From Ignavibacteria bacterium (GTDB taxonomy: Bacteria > Bacteroidota > Ignavibacteria > Tepidaquicellales > Tepidaquicellaceae): a DNA stretch of 64,000 bases. The translations under genes and the position numbers were made by a program. Shown in pieces: positions 52,386 to 60,896 of this stretch. Every line of letters begins with the position of its first letter. Position 1 is the stretch's first letter. The stretch covers positions 659,920 to 723,919 of the forward strand of contig JBAZNU010000001.1 of assembly GCA_041649015.1 (NCBI GenBank), given 5' to 3'. Under the pieces are notes generated by a model. It was not told the origin of the DNA and did no database searches. It was given only the letters and a program-made list of their open reading frames with translations.

Positions 52386-52886
52386 ATGTCACAACAAAAC
52401 TGGGAACCGAAAATAGTAGCATTCGTCTGTAACTGGTGCACATACACAGGGGCAGACCTTGCGGGCACGTCCCGACTAAAGTATCCGACGAACGTCAAGC
52501 TCATACGCGTCATGTGTTCGGGCGGAATTGACCCTGTGTTTATACTGAAAGCATTCGAGCGCGGAGCAGACGGGATACTCGTATCAGGCTGTCATCCAAA
52601 CGACTGCCATTACAACGCGGGAAACTTTCATGCACGCAGGCGATGGGAATTCTTCGACGAGCTTCTTAAATTTCTGGGTGTAGAAGAAGGCCGTCTTCAG
52701 TTTTCATGGGTTTCCGCATCGGAGGGAAAGAAGTTTGTGGATGTTGTAACGAAGGTCACGAATGACGTTAAAGCAATGGGACCTTTCGAATCGTACAAGA
52801 AACTGAATGATGAATTTACTGCGAAGTTTCCCGAGCCGGTTACGAATGAGAAAGAAATCATAATGAGCACGGAGGAAAAGGTATAA
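52386..52886 (+). CDS. flxD: MvhD/FlxD-type iron-sulfur electron-transfer subunit
   Basis: 166 residues of the MvhD family: CNWCTYTGAD near the N-terminus (two Cys for a 2Fe-2S cluster), then VMCSGGIDP and VSGCHPNDCHY further on, which supply the remaining Cys ligands. It links HdrA to the NAD(P)H- or hydrogenase-side module. The C-terminal tail (EPVTNEKEIIMSTEEKV) is extended. The stop overlaps the flxC start by one base. Confidence 0.93.
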   Translation: MSQQNWEPKIVAFVCNWCTYTGADLAGTSRLKYPTNVKLIRVMCSGGIDPVFILKAFERGADGILVSGCHPNDCHYNAGNFHARRRWEFFDELLKFLGVEEGRLQFSWVSASEGKKFVDVVTKVTNDVKAMGPFESYKKLNDEFTAKFPEPVTNEKEIIMSTEEKV

Positions 52887-53770
52887 TGGAAGAACTCAGA
52901 AAACTTGCGAAAGAACTTCTTGAAAAGAAAGAAGTTGCGGCAGTTATCGGATATCAGTCAGTAACGGAAAGGCGCACAAAGCCGATAATAGCGAAGACGC
53001 AGGAAGACTGCGACAAGCTTGTGTTTAACGAATACTGTCTAAACAATCTGTCTGTTTACCTGACGAAAGCCCGTATAAAAGAGCTGAAAAGACAGAATGG
53101 AGCTGTGTTAAAACTTGCTATAACAGCAAAGCCATGCGACGTTCATTCGATAATAGCATTGATACAGGAAACGCAGCTAAAGAGAGAAGACGTACACATA
53201 ATAAGTTTTAACTGCCACGGAGTCGTAAAAGATTTCGGTATGGAATTCAGCGGTGAAACGCTTGCATCAAAATGCGTATCATGCGAAACTCACAAACCCT
53301 TATACTTCGATTCAATCTTCGGCGAGGTGAAGGAAACACCCGCTGTAACAGACGAAGTCCTCGAAAAAATCCTGGCGATAGAAAAAATGTCAGCTGCTGA
53401 AAGGTTCGAGTATTTCAAATCAGAGTTTGACAAGTGCATAAAGTGTTATGCATGCCGCGCAGCATGTCCGATGTGCTACTGCCAGAGATGTATTGTTGAC
53501 AAGACCATCCCCCGATGGGTTGAATCATCACCTCACAGCAGAGGAAACTTTTCATGGAACGTAGTACGCGCATTTCATCTGAGCGGCAGATGCATTGGCT
53601 GCGGAGAGTGCGAGCGTGCCTGTCCGATGGACATACCGTTATCACTGCTTAACCGCAAGATGGTCATTGAAGCAAAGGAAGCATTTTCATACGTATCGGG
53701 CAGAAACCTTGAAACACCGACACTCGTGGGAAGTTTCGACGTAAAAGACAGCGATGAATTATTCATGTAA
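52886..53770 (+). CDS. flxC: FlxC-like 4Fe-4S protein
   Basis: 294 residues. The N-terminal half has AITAKPCDVHSIIALIQ, the kind of segment seen in FrhB/HydB-type proteins. It holds a further Cys set (SKCVSCETHKPLY), then CIKCYACRAACP with MCYCQRC and a second 4Fe-4S motif CIGCGECERACPMD. I assign it to the FlxC position from content and order; the symbol is tentative. It likely wires the NADH-oxidising FlxA to FlxD and HdrA. It starts in the TAATG overlap with flxD. Confidence 0.82.
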   Translation: MEELRKLAKELLEKKEVAAVIGYQSVTERRTKPIIAKTQEDCDKLVFNEYCLNNLSVYLTKARIKELKRQNGAVLKLAITAKPCDVHSIIALIQETQLKREDVHIISFNCHGVVKDFGMEFSGETLASKCVSCETHKPLYFDSIFGEVKETPAVTDEVLEKILAIEKMSAAERFEYFKSEFDKCIKCYACRAACPMCYCQRCIVDKTIPRWVESSPHSRGNFSWNVVRAFHLSGRCIGCGECERACPMDIPLSLLNRKMVIEAKEAFSYVSGRNLETPTLVGSFDVKDSDELFM

Positions 53771-53800
53771 TATTTGAAAGACATCAAAACAAAAGAAATT

Positions 53801-54811
53801 ATGGAAGAAAAAATTATAAATAAAGAAGCGTTAAAAAACCTCTGCAAAGATATTCTTGCAGACGGCAATAATTTAATCGCCCCAAATTCAACAGAGTACG
53901 TACAGATTAACAATGCTGAAGATATTATGCTTGAACCGTCAGCAAGACCGACCAAGGCATCTTACAAAACGTTCGTGTTTCCGAAGGCAGAGCCCGTAAT
54001 ATACTACAAGAGAGGAAAGAACGACGTACAGCTTCTTGATGTGGACATAAACCAGAAGAAGACCGTGATACTCGGTGCAAAGCCATGCGATGCAAACTCA
54101 TTCAACATACTGAGGCATCTCTTCAACTGGGATTACAAGGACGAGTTTTATAATCTACGGGAAAAGAACTTCGTGGTTATCGGATTGATGTGCAGTTTCT
54201 CTGACGAGTACTGTTTCTGCACGTCTGTAGGCTCATCGCCGGTTTCCGAAAAAGGTTCAGATATATTCCTGATACCACTCGATGAAAGCAGTTATGCAGT
54301 ACGCGTTGCGACCGAGAAGGGAAAAGAGTTTGCGGATAAATATGCGAAGCATTTTACACAGGGCGATAAAACGAAGTCGGAAGAAATCACGGCAAAGGTA
54401 AAACAGCCTGAGACAGCATTCGACAGCAAGCAGGTACATGAATGGCTAGGCAAAAACTTCGAGCACCCAAAATGGGACGGAGTCGGCGACCTGTGTCTTT
54501 CCTGCGCACAGTGCGCATTCGTATGTCCTGTCTGCCATTGCTTTGATATAGTTGATGAAGACTATTCATACACAGAAGGCAGAAGAATGAAGAACTGGGA
54601 CGGATGCCAATTCGGACATTTCACGCTACACGCATCGGGGCACAATCCACGCGACATACAGGGAAAGAGGTACAGACAGAGAGTCAACCACAAGTTTAAA
54701 TACTATGTAGATAAATTCGGAGAGATACTCTGTACGGGCTGCGGCAGGTGTTCACGCGGATGCGCAGTCAGCATTGACATAAAGGAAATAGTTTCAAACT
54801 GTAAAGATTAA
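53801..54811 (+). CDS. flxB: FlxB-like 4Fe-4S dicluster protein
   Basis: 337 residues. The N-terminal ILGAKPCDANSFNILRHLF matches the HydB/AsrA-type iron-sulfur protein family, followed by VIGLMCSFSDEYCFCTSVGSSP, a cluster region, CLSCAQCAFVCPVCHCFD, and CTGCGRCSRGCAVSID at the C-terminus, giving two 4Fe-4S ferredoxin-like clusters. I start at ATG 53801 (MEEKIINKEALKNLC); a TTG at 53774 would add nine residues. It shares the AKPCD segment with its neighbour flxC, so the two are probably distant paralogues. Symbol by order in the reversed flxABCD arrangement. Confidence 0.82.
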   Translation: MEEKIINKEALKNLCKDILADGNNLIAPNSTEYVQINNAEDIMLEPSARPTKASYKTFVFPKAEPVIYYKRGKNDVQLLDVDINQKKTVILGAKPCDANSFNILRHLFNWDYKDEFYNLREKNFVVIGLMCSFSDEYCFCTSVGSSPVSEKGSDIFLIPLDESSYAVRVATEKGKEFADKYAKHFTQGDKTKSEEITAKVKQPETAFDSKQVHEWLGKNFEHPKWDGVGDLCLSCAQCAFVCPVCHCFDIVDEDYSYTEGRRMKNWDGCQFGHFTLHASGHNPRDIQGKRYRQRVNHKFKYYVDKFGEILCTGCGRCSRGCAVSIDIKEIVSNCKD

Positions 54812-54818
54812 AAATTTT

Positions 54819-55652
54819 ATGGAAAATATATATAAACCGTACTTAGCAGAAATAGCTGAAATCATAGACGAAACACCAGATACAAAAACGTTTAAACTAA
54901 AACTGAAGAATCCCGAAGAGGCAAAAGCTTTTTCATTCAAGGCTGGACAGTTTGCTGAATACTCTGTTTTCGGCGAAGGCGAATCAACATTCTGTATTGC
55001 TTCATCACCAACACGGCCGGAGTTTCTTGAATGCTCTTTCAAAGTTTACGGCAAGGTAACTCAGGCATTAAAACGCTTGAACCCGGGGGACACGATTGGA
55101 TTCCGCGGACCTTACGGAAACTATTTTCCTCTCGAAGATTTAAAAGGTAAGAATGTAGTCTTTATAGCAGGCGGCATCGGTCTCGCTCCTGTACGTTGCG
55201 TTATTGATAATGTTCTCGACTGGCGCAATGATTATAAGGATGTTACAATTATTTATGGCGCTCGTTCTGTCGGTGATATTGTCTATAAACAGGAAATCCG
55301 CGAGTGGCAGTCGCGTCCCGATATTAAGACTTTTGTTACCGTTGACCCTGGCGGCGAATCAGACGGCTGGACAGGTGAAGTAGGATTTGTACCGACGATA
55401 GTCGAGAAGATTGCACCCTCAGCAGAGAACACATTTGCTGTAATCTGCGGACCGCCTGTAATGATAAAGTTTACGATACCTGTACTTGAAAAATTAGGAT
55501 TCAAAGAAGACAATATATACACCACACTTGAGAACAGAATGAAATGCGGTCTTGGCAAATGCGGTCGATGCAATATTGGCAACGTTTACGTCTGCAAAGA
55601 TGGTCCCGTTTTCAATTACACGCAATTAAAAGAACTTCCGCAGGAATTTTAG
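54819..55652 (+). CDS. flxA: FlxA-like FAD/NAD(P)H-binding oxidoreductase subunit
   Basis: 277 residues of the ferredoxin-NADP reductase fold (AsrB/HydG/FlxA-like). The FAD region has KAGQFAEYSVFGEGESTFCIASSPTRP. The NAD(P) region begins IAGGIGLAPVRCVIDN, followed by IYGARSVGDIVYKQE and CGPPVMIKFTIPVLE. The C-terminal 2Fe-2S set is MKCGLGKCGRCNIGNVYVCKDGP. It would oxidise NAD(P)H and feed electrons into FlxB, FlxC, FlxD and HdrA. It is the last gene before the bidirectional terminator at 55679-55700. Confidence 0.9.
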   Translation: MENIYKPYLAEIAEIIDETPDTKTFKLKLKNPEEAKAFSFKAGQFAEYSVFGEGESTFCIASSPTRPEFLECSFKVYGKVTQALKRLNPGDTIGFRGPYGNYFPLEDLKGKNVVFIAGGIGLAPVRCVIDNVLDWRNDYKDVTIIYGARSVGDIVYKQEIREWQSRPDIKTFVTVDPGGESDGWTGEVGFVPTIVEKIAPSAENTFAVICGPPVMIKFTIPVLEKLGFKEDNIYTTLENRMKCGLGKCGRCNIGNVYVCKDGPVFNYTQLKELPQEF

Positions 55653-55678
55653 CAGGTTTATCTTTGGCAATATAACAA

Positions 55679-55707
55679 AAGCCCGGCATTAACCGGGCTT
55701 ATTTGTT
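55679..55707. terminator. Bidirectional terminator between flxA and the cytochrome-barrel gene
   Basis: An 8-bp stem, aagcccgg (55679-55686) with ccgggctt (55693-55700), has a 6-base loop. It is flanked by A- and T-rich sequence on both sides, so it can end the plus-strand hdr-flx transcript and the convergent minus-strand operon. Confidence 0.8.
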
Positions 55708-55764
55708 CTATCAGTGAACATCATATTCTTTCTGTCTAAATCCGTGTCTCCTTTTTTCCATAAC

Positions 55765-56928
55765 CTAAAACGCAGTAATGAAACCAACTGTTACCTTTGA
55801 ATCCTTCGTATCCTTCACATACGTATACTCACCTATAACCCTCAAGTTTCTCGAAATCAAATAACTGACTCCCCCGGTATAACTTTGATAGTTTAGACTG
55901 CTTTGATCAGAGTCAACGTAATTATAAAGCAAATGTCCTGTGAATCTGCTGTCAGGACCATTAGGGGAAATAAGTAATTCTGCAAATCCTCCGCGTGTCA
56001 TTGCCCTCGTACTCGAAGTGCCCGAAAGCCTGTATGGATTTGAGTCGCTTCTGTAAACATACTGAGCATTTAACTCGACATATTCGTTTCCTGCAGTAAG
56101 GTCTGCACCTGCCATATACATCTCGTTAGCGGATGAGTCCGCCTCTGGTTGCTCCTTACCGTAGTATCCGAATGCTCCCACTCTTAAAAATGGTGCTACT
56201 TCCTGCGAAGCCCTTACCATTACATTCTTATATTTGTCTACATCAAAAATATCTGTTGTATGTATACCGCTTCCGTTAACGACCTCAACCGCAATATCCG
56301 TTTTTGTAGGTGCGCCGTATGTAAAAATTAAACCCCTGTCATATTTTAGGTTGATAAGTGAGCGTCCCGGTGTGGAAGTGTATATTTTATAATCTTCCTG
56401 TTCGAGTCTCAGTTCTCGTTTGAAGAGAGGGTCGGAAACCTGAAACTGTCCTACATACATATCAAGGTCAACCTTCTTTGAAAAGACATCATTAAACATT
56501 AAGAATGCATCTTCAATTCCTGCTATCTCTCCTTTTTCAGCAAGATAAAAATAAACGTAGTAGGAAATGTCCTTGTAGATATTACCGCCCGACATCAGTT
56601 TCAAAAAGTACGGGGTTTTAAAGTCCGTATTAGCGGGGCTGTTATTTTCATAAGTTCCATAAAGCTCAAACCTTAAAGCCAGCGGCAGTTCCCTCATGAG
56701 TGTCAGAAGGTCGTCGCCTGTTTTCTTGTAAAACCTTGAAGGCTCTTTGTCGGTAATCTGGAAACCGTTTGCCGCAAATTCCTCTCCGTATGGTTTAAGT
56801 TTCGGAAAAACGGTATGGCAGACGTTACACGACATATTGTACTTTCTCGCGAATGCAGGAATAGCGTCTGCATCGGTGGATAAAAACAGTATAATAAGAA
56901 ATATGAATAAAAAGATAAGTTTTTTCAT
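55765..56928 (-). CDS. Monohaem cytochrome fused to an outer-membrane beta-barrel
   Basis: 387 residues. A signal peptide (1-22, ending DADA) is followed by one CxxCH site at 34-38 (CNVCH) in the short segment IPAFARKYNMSCNVCHTVFPKLKPYGEEFAANGFQ. Then come about 310 residues of alternating beta strands (YYVYFYLAEKGEIAGIEDAFLMFND, MVRASQEVAPFLRVGAFGYYGKE, GGVSYLISRNLRVIGEYTYVKD) that end in Phe (GFITAF), as outer-membrane barrels do. It is the last gene of a minus-strand operon with a pentahaem cytochrome and a NapH-like protein. A haem next to a barrel suggests electron movement through the outer membrane, but that is inference. Confidence 0.82.
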   Translation of the reverse strand: MKKLIFLFIFLIILFLSTDADAIPAFARKYNMSCNVCHTVFPKLKPYGEEFAANGFQITDKEPSRFYKKTGDDLLTLMRELPLALRFELYGTYENNSPANTDFKTPYFLKLMSGGNIYKDISYYVYFYLAEKGEIAGIEDAFLMFNDVFSKKVDLDMYVGQFQVSDPLFKRELRLEQEDYKIYTSTPGRSLINLKYDRGLIFTYGAPTKTDIAVEVVNGSGIHTTDIFDVDKYKNVMVRASQEVAPFLRVGAFGYYGKEQPEADSSANEMYMAGADLTAGNEYVELNAQYVYRSDSNPYRLSGTSSTRAMTRGGFAELLISPNGPDSRFTGHLLYNYVDSDQSSLNYQSYTGGVSYLISRNLRVIGEYTYVKDTKDSKVTVGFITAF

Positions 56929-56962
56929 TTATCTATCCTCGTTTTTATTTTTAATGCATGAA

Positions 56963-58312
56963 TTAATCATCCACAACCTCGACAAAAGTCTCATGGTTGT
57001 TTACTTCAATAATTTCTGCTTCTTCTTTCGGCACACCGAGAAACTCAACAATCGGCATCGGCAGCTTCTGGTAGTATAAAACGGCACGGACTTTCAGTTT
57101 GCCGAGTTCTACATCATCTGGCAGCAGCCATGTAAACGTTTCCAGTTTTGTTTCTCTGGGACCAATCCTGTAATCAGGTCCGAATGAAGCTGTGTTCCAT
57201 TGCTGTATAGTCATTCTGCCTTCCGGGTCAAGATAGGCCATTCTGAAAATTCTGTTGCCTTCTGGAATACCATCCCGCTGAACACCTTTAAAATCAGTAA
57301 GTCCAAGAGGTACTTCCATATCCTGATAAGCGAGAGTATTCGAAGAGATAGTGTATTCTTCGCCTTCAAATCCTTTCTTATCAACTTTCAAATGATAAAC
57401 TTTTCCTTTTGAGTCTATCGCCTCCACTTGAAGCCACACCATTCTTTCTTCAGCCGAACCAGACGGAAATTTGTGTCCGGTCTTTGCATTGAATAATGCT
57501 ACGGTGAATTTAATTTCTTCGCCGGGTACAACATCATCGGCATCGGGATGAATTCTGAGTTCAACCGTACCGCGTATTTTCCCGGGGTCGTGAGCACCGT
57601 GAAACAAGTGCTGAGCAATGTCGCTTCTTTGTTTTCCCATAAGTGAACTAACGCCTGCGGTTCTCGGCATATGACAGTTCTGGCACTGTACTCCTTCTTT
57701 AGAGTAAGGACCTTCTTTCCATTCAAGATGAGTTGATTTAACCCATGTACCAAAAGGTGATTTCTCATTGTGGCAGGTGCCGCAAAATTCTGCTTTAGAA
57801 AGAAACGAATTATTTTTCGTGATATGGACAGGGGACTCAGTATCTTCCCTAATACCTTGTTTTATTCTGCCCGGGTTAGAAATATAATTAAAGTTATACG
57901 GCGTATCGCCTACGAACCCTGTTATAGTATGGCAAACGTCGCATGAAACTGATTCATTAGCGCGCGAACCAAACTCAGGTTTCGGAGGAGGAACGTCTCC
58001 AACCATGAATGAAATCGGTGCGTGACAACCGTTGCACCCTTCTTTAACGCCTGCAACCTTAGACTCCTTTTCAGCATGAGGCACTGCAAGTTTGAAGTAT
58101 TCAATTTCATCCCATTCATGCGTATAGCACTTTGACATCATCATTTGTTTCCATTGTGCATAAAAATCAGTATGGCAGGATGAGCCGCATTCCTGAGGTT
58201 TTTGAAAATCTTCATATTTGAAAATGCCTTTTGCATCTTCACCTCCCTTAGTGTTCTGGGAATGAACAACTAAAGGTATAAGGAGAAATAAAATAATTGT
58301 AACAACTTTCAT
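56963..58312 (-). CDS. Pentahaem cytochrome c-like protein
   Basis: 449 residues with a signal peptide (1-19). The first 215 residues hold four CxxCH sites (93-97 CNGCH, 124-128 CDVCH, 177-181 CGTCH, 210-214 CQNCH) and one spaced variant, CGSSCH (42-47), with three residues between the cysteines. The remaining 230 residues are beta-rich, with no haem sites (ELRIHPDADDVVPGEEIKFTVALFNAKTGHKFPSG), resembling a multicopper- or Ig-like domain. This architecture recalls the cytochrome c554/c family multihaem proteins with a C-terminal beta domain. It lies between a membrane iron-sulfur protein (upstream) and a barrel protein (downstream). Confidence 0.85.
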   Translation of the reverse strand: MKVVTIILFLLIPLVVHSQNTKGGEDAKGIFKYEDFQKPQECGSSCHTDFYAQWKQMMMSKCYTHEWDEIEYFKLAVPHAEKESKVAGVKEGCNGCHAPISFMVGDVPPPKPEFGSRANESVSCDVCHTITGFVGDTPYNFNYISNPGRIKQGIREDTESPVHITKNNSFLSKAEFCGTCHNEKSPFGTWVKSTHLEWKEGPYSKEGVQCQNCHMPRTAGVSSLMGKQRSDIAQHLFHGAHDPGKIRGTVELRIHPDADDVVPGEEIKFTVALFNAKTGHKFPSGSAEERMVWLQVEAIDSKGKVYHLKVDKKGFEGEEYTISSNTLAYQDMEVPLGLTDFKGVQRDGIPEGNRIFRMAYLDPEGRMTIQQWNTASFGPDYRIGPRETKLETFTWLLPDDVELGKLKVRAVLYYQKLPMPIVEFLGVPKEEAEIIEVNNHETFVEVVDD

Positions 58313-58369
58313 TGCACAACTCCTTCTTTTATATTTTGAGACAGATATTTAATTTTACAAAATAATGTT

Positions 58370-59281
58370 TTAATGTTTAAGTCCAAAATAAAGTGCACTT
58401 TTACTGCAAGACTTAATGCAGTCTCCGCAAAGATGGCAGTCAGCACGGAGTTTGTTCCCGTCAACAATCCCTTTCACAGCATTGCAAGGTGAAGCTTTCT
58501 CGCATACACCGCAGTTATTGCAGGCATCTTTATTTAATCTAACTTTCAAAGGTGCGACATGCTCAAGAATCCATGTATATAACCCCATTGGACAGATGAA
58601 ATAACAAAAGGGTCTATACGAAAACAAACTCACACCGAGAATAATAACGAGAAAAGCCATGAACAGAATAAAATCAAACCACGGCATTATAAATTCCCAG
58701 TGAATCAAATCAAAAAGATTGTAATAAAAATATGTTGATGTAGCAAAAGTAAATGCAACGATTAAAAATAATACAAACAAAATAATCCTTACCGTGTTTG
58801 TAATTTTAAACGGCACCTTTTTCTGTTTAAGTTTTTTTAACCAAGGAATCCTGTGAAGCAGCTCTTGTAAAGCACCCACAGGACAGGCAGTTCCGCAAAA
58901 CCCTTTACCGACGGCAAGAGACAAAACACCTATTACGGAAAGCGTTGCGAGGAACTGTGGTTTAAAACCGTAAAGGAACGGTTTTGTTGCAGCACATACT
59001 GGAGACGGTGTTACAAAAAGCCATGGTGCAAAAATTGTAATCACACCAAAGAGAATAAACGAAACCGACATAAGAATAAGACGGACTTTAAAACTAAGTT
59101 TATTCATCCAGATTGCTGTAACACCGACAGCTGCAACAATCAAGACAACAAGATATTTTGCAGACAAAAGAAAATCAAGAAACCCCTTCTTGGTTTGCAT
59201 ATTTCCGTGGTCGTCAGCTAAAATTATAACGGGAACCAATAAAAGAATAATTGTTAAAAGAATACGTTTGGATTTAGTCAT
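58370..59281 (-). CDS. NapH/MauN-like membrane iron-sulfur protein
   Basis: 303 residues with a signal-like N-terminal helix and four to five membrane helices. Two CxxxCP motifs at loop ends (GFCGTACPVGALQEL, FCYFICPMGLYTW) and two C-terminal 4Fe-4S sites (CNNCGVCEKASPCNAV and CHLCGDCIKSCS) identify the NapH/MauN/RdxA group, which takes electrons from quinol and passes them to periplasmic cytochromes. First gene of the operon; the pentahaem gene follows 57 bases later. Direction of flow (quinol to outside, or the reverse) cannot be read from sequence. Confidence 0.88.
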   Translation of the reverse strand: MTKSKRILLTIILLLVPVIILADDHGNMQTKKGFLDFLLSAKYLVVLIVAAVGVTAIWMNKLSFKVRLILMSVSFILFGVITIFAPWLFVTPSPVCAATKPFLYGFKPQFLATLSVIGVLSLAVGKGFCGTACPVGALQELLHRIPWLKKLKQKKVPFKITNTVRIILFVLFLIVAFTFATSTYFYYNLFDLIHWEFIMPWFDFILFMAFLVIILGVSLFSYRPFCYFICPMGLYTWILEHVAPLKVRLNKDACNNCGVCEKASPCNAVKGIVDGNKLRADCHLCGDCIKSCSKSALYFGLKH

Positions 59282-59543
59282 TGTGAATTCAAATTGATTA
59301 GATTTTGTAATAATAATTTTTATTTATATATTTATGACCAGCAATTACCATACCATAAAAAACAGTTATTTTAACACAAAATCTAATCCCTCGCATCACA
59401 TACTCGTCAAAATCACCCTTCTCCGTCATTATTGACGATCCCCAAAAATCATTTTCCAATTTTTTAGAAAAGTCTCCTTTAAAAATTTTACTTTGGAACT
59501 TTAACCCGAAACATAAAGGTTTTGACATAAAGGAGAAATCAAT
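59282..59543. other. Divergent intergenic region
   Basis: 262 bases between the minus-strand NapH-like gene and the plus-strand zincin gene, presumably holding both promoters. No conserved box could be assigned. An aaggag Shine-Dalgarno sits at about 59530-59535 for the zincin gene. Confidence 0.4.
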
Positions 59544-60413
59544 ATGGCAAACAAAATCACAGAGGTTCCTGATGAACTTTATTACCAGAAATATAAAGAA
59601 TTATTAAGGCTTGACGGGCATAAATCTTTGGTGTTTCACAGTATAGGATGCGAAGAGCGCGCAAATGCAATAGCCGCACAATGTGATAAAGTAATTGCGT
59701 ACTACAATAATCTCATCGAATTTGAACCAAAAGTGATTATTCTGATTCTCAACCCGGAAGATTGGAATAAATACACAGAGTTCCCTGTTTACGGTATGCC
59801 CCATTACAATGATAATAAAACACTCATTGTCGCTTCCGAAAATAACGATTTCTGGAATAACTTTATTCCGCCGCTTGATATGCTTCCCGTCGAACTCGCA
59901 AAATTGATTTCGGAAACTTACACCAATAGCAATGGCGTATTGACAATGCAGGCGTTCTTTGATTTGCTTGTCATACACGAACTCGGCCACGCCTTTTACT
60001 TTCAGGCTGGTCTCACAATGCAAAGAAGATGGATGGAAGAATTATTTACCAACATAATGCTTCAGACCTACATCGCCGAAAACGAACCAAATCTGTTACC
60101 TGCACTACTCGTATTTCCTAAAATGGTCGTCGCAGGCGGAAAGTTAAACTTTAAATATACCTCGCTAAGCGATTTTGAAAACAGGTATGAAGAAATCGGT
60201 AAACAGTATCCGCAAAATTACGGATGGTACCAGTGCCGATTCCATACTTCCGCGGAAGAAATTTACAACAAAGGAAAAATAGAACCCGTTATTAAACTCT
60301 GGAACACACTCCTGTCTCAGAAAGATACCCTGAACGACACTGATTTCGCTTCCTTACTTGCAGCAAAAGTCAATCAGTCAGTCGCTGACGTCTATCTAAA
60401 ATGGGATTCATAA
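59544..60413 (+). CDS. Zincin-like protein with HExxH motif
   Basis: 289 residues without signal peptide. An HELGH motif at 145-149 lies in a hydrophobic helix (FDLLVIHELGHAFYFQAG), and Glu165/166 in WMEELFTN lies 16-17 residues later, the right spacing for a gluzincin third ligand. The flanking regions (LIEFEPKVIILILNPEDWNKY and the C-terminal KLWNTLLSQKDTLN) are not recognised. It is likely a metallopeptidase-fold protein; activity is unproven. It is monocistronic and followed by a heptamer repeat array. Confidence 0.78.
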   Translation: MANKITEVPDELYYQKYKELLRLDGHKSLVFHSIGCEERANAIAAQCDKVIAYYNNLIEFEPKVIILILNPEDWNKYTEFPVYGMPHYNDNKTLIVASENNDFWNNFIPPLDMLPVELAKLISETYTNSNGVLTMQAFFDLLVIHELGHAFYFQAGLTMQRRWMEELFTNIMLQTYIAENEPNLLPALLVFPKMVVAGGKLNFKYTSLSDFENRYEEIGKQYPQNYGWYQCRFHTSAEEIYNKGKIEPVIKLWNTLLSQKDTLNDTDFASLLAAKVNQSVADVYLKWDS

Positions 60414-60429
60414 TAATAAACATCTCTTT

Positions 60430-60865
60430 CCTTGCTCTTCCGTCCGCTGTCCGCTGTCTCTTCCGTCCGCCGTCCGCTATCTCCTTCGTCCGCTGTCCGC
60501 TATACGCTGTGCGCTATCTCTTCTGTCCGCTATACGCTATCCTTTCCGTCCGCTATCCGCTGCCCCCTGTACGCTGCACGCTGTCTTTCCTGTCATCTCT
60601 GCTCTTCCGCCCGCTGAACGCTGAACGCTGCACGCTATCTTTCTTGCCCGTTGAACGCTGCACGCTATCCCTTCCGTCCGCTGTACGCTGTCCACTCTCT
60701 TCCGCCCGTTGAACGCTGTACGCTCTCTCTTCCGTCCGTTATACGCTATCTTTCTTGCCCGCTGAACGCTATCTTTCCTGTCATCTCTGCTCTTCCGCCC
60801 GCTGAACGCTGAACGCTGCACGCTATCTTTCTTGCCCGCTGAACGCTGTACGCTATCTCTCTTGT
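60430..60865. repeat. Inverted heptamer (NNNCGCT) repeat array
   Basis: The plus strand is a pyrimidine-rich mosaic of gtccgct, gtacgct, gaacgct, atacgct and gcacgct units separated by atctcttcc, atctttctt and similar spacers. This is the reverse complement of the vocabulary of the 11160-11580 array. A longer block, tttcctgtcatctctgctct and following text, recurs at about 60588-60655 and 60774-60842. No gene is present. Confidence 0.85.
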
Positions 60866-60896
60866 GGTATTATAGTCCCGCGTCTCCAACATTTTC

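Noticed and set aside
59298..59528. A 76-codon minus-strand frame between the NapH-like gene and the zincin gene
   Set aside because: It has no ribosome site and no family features, and it lies where two divergent promoters are expected.
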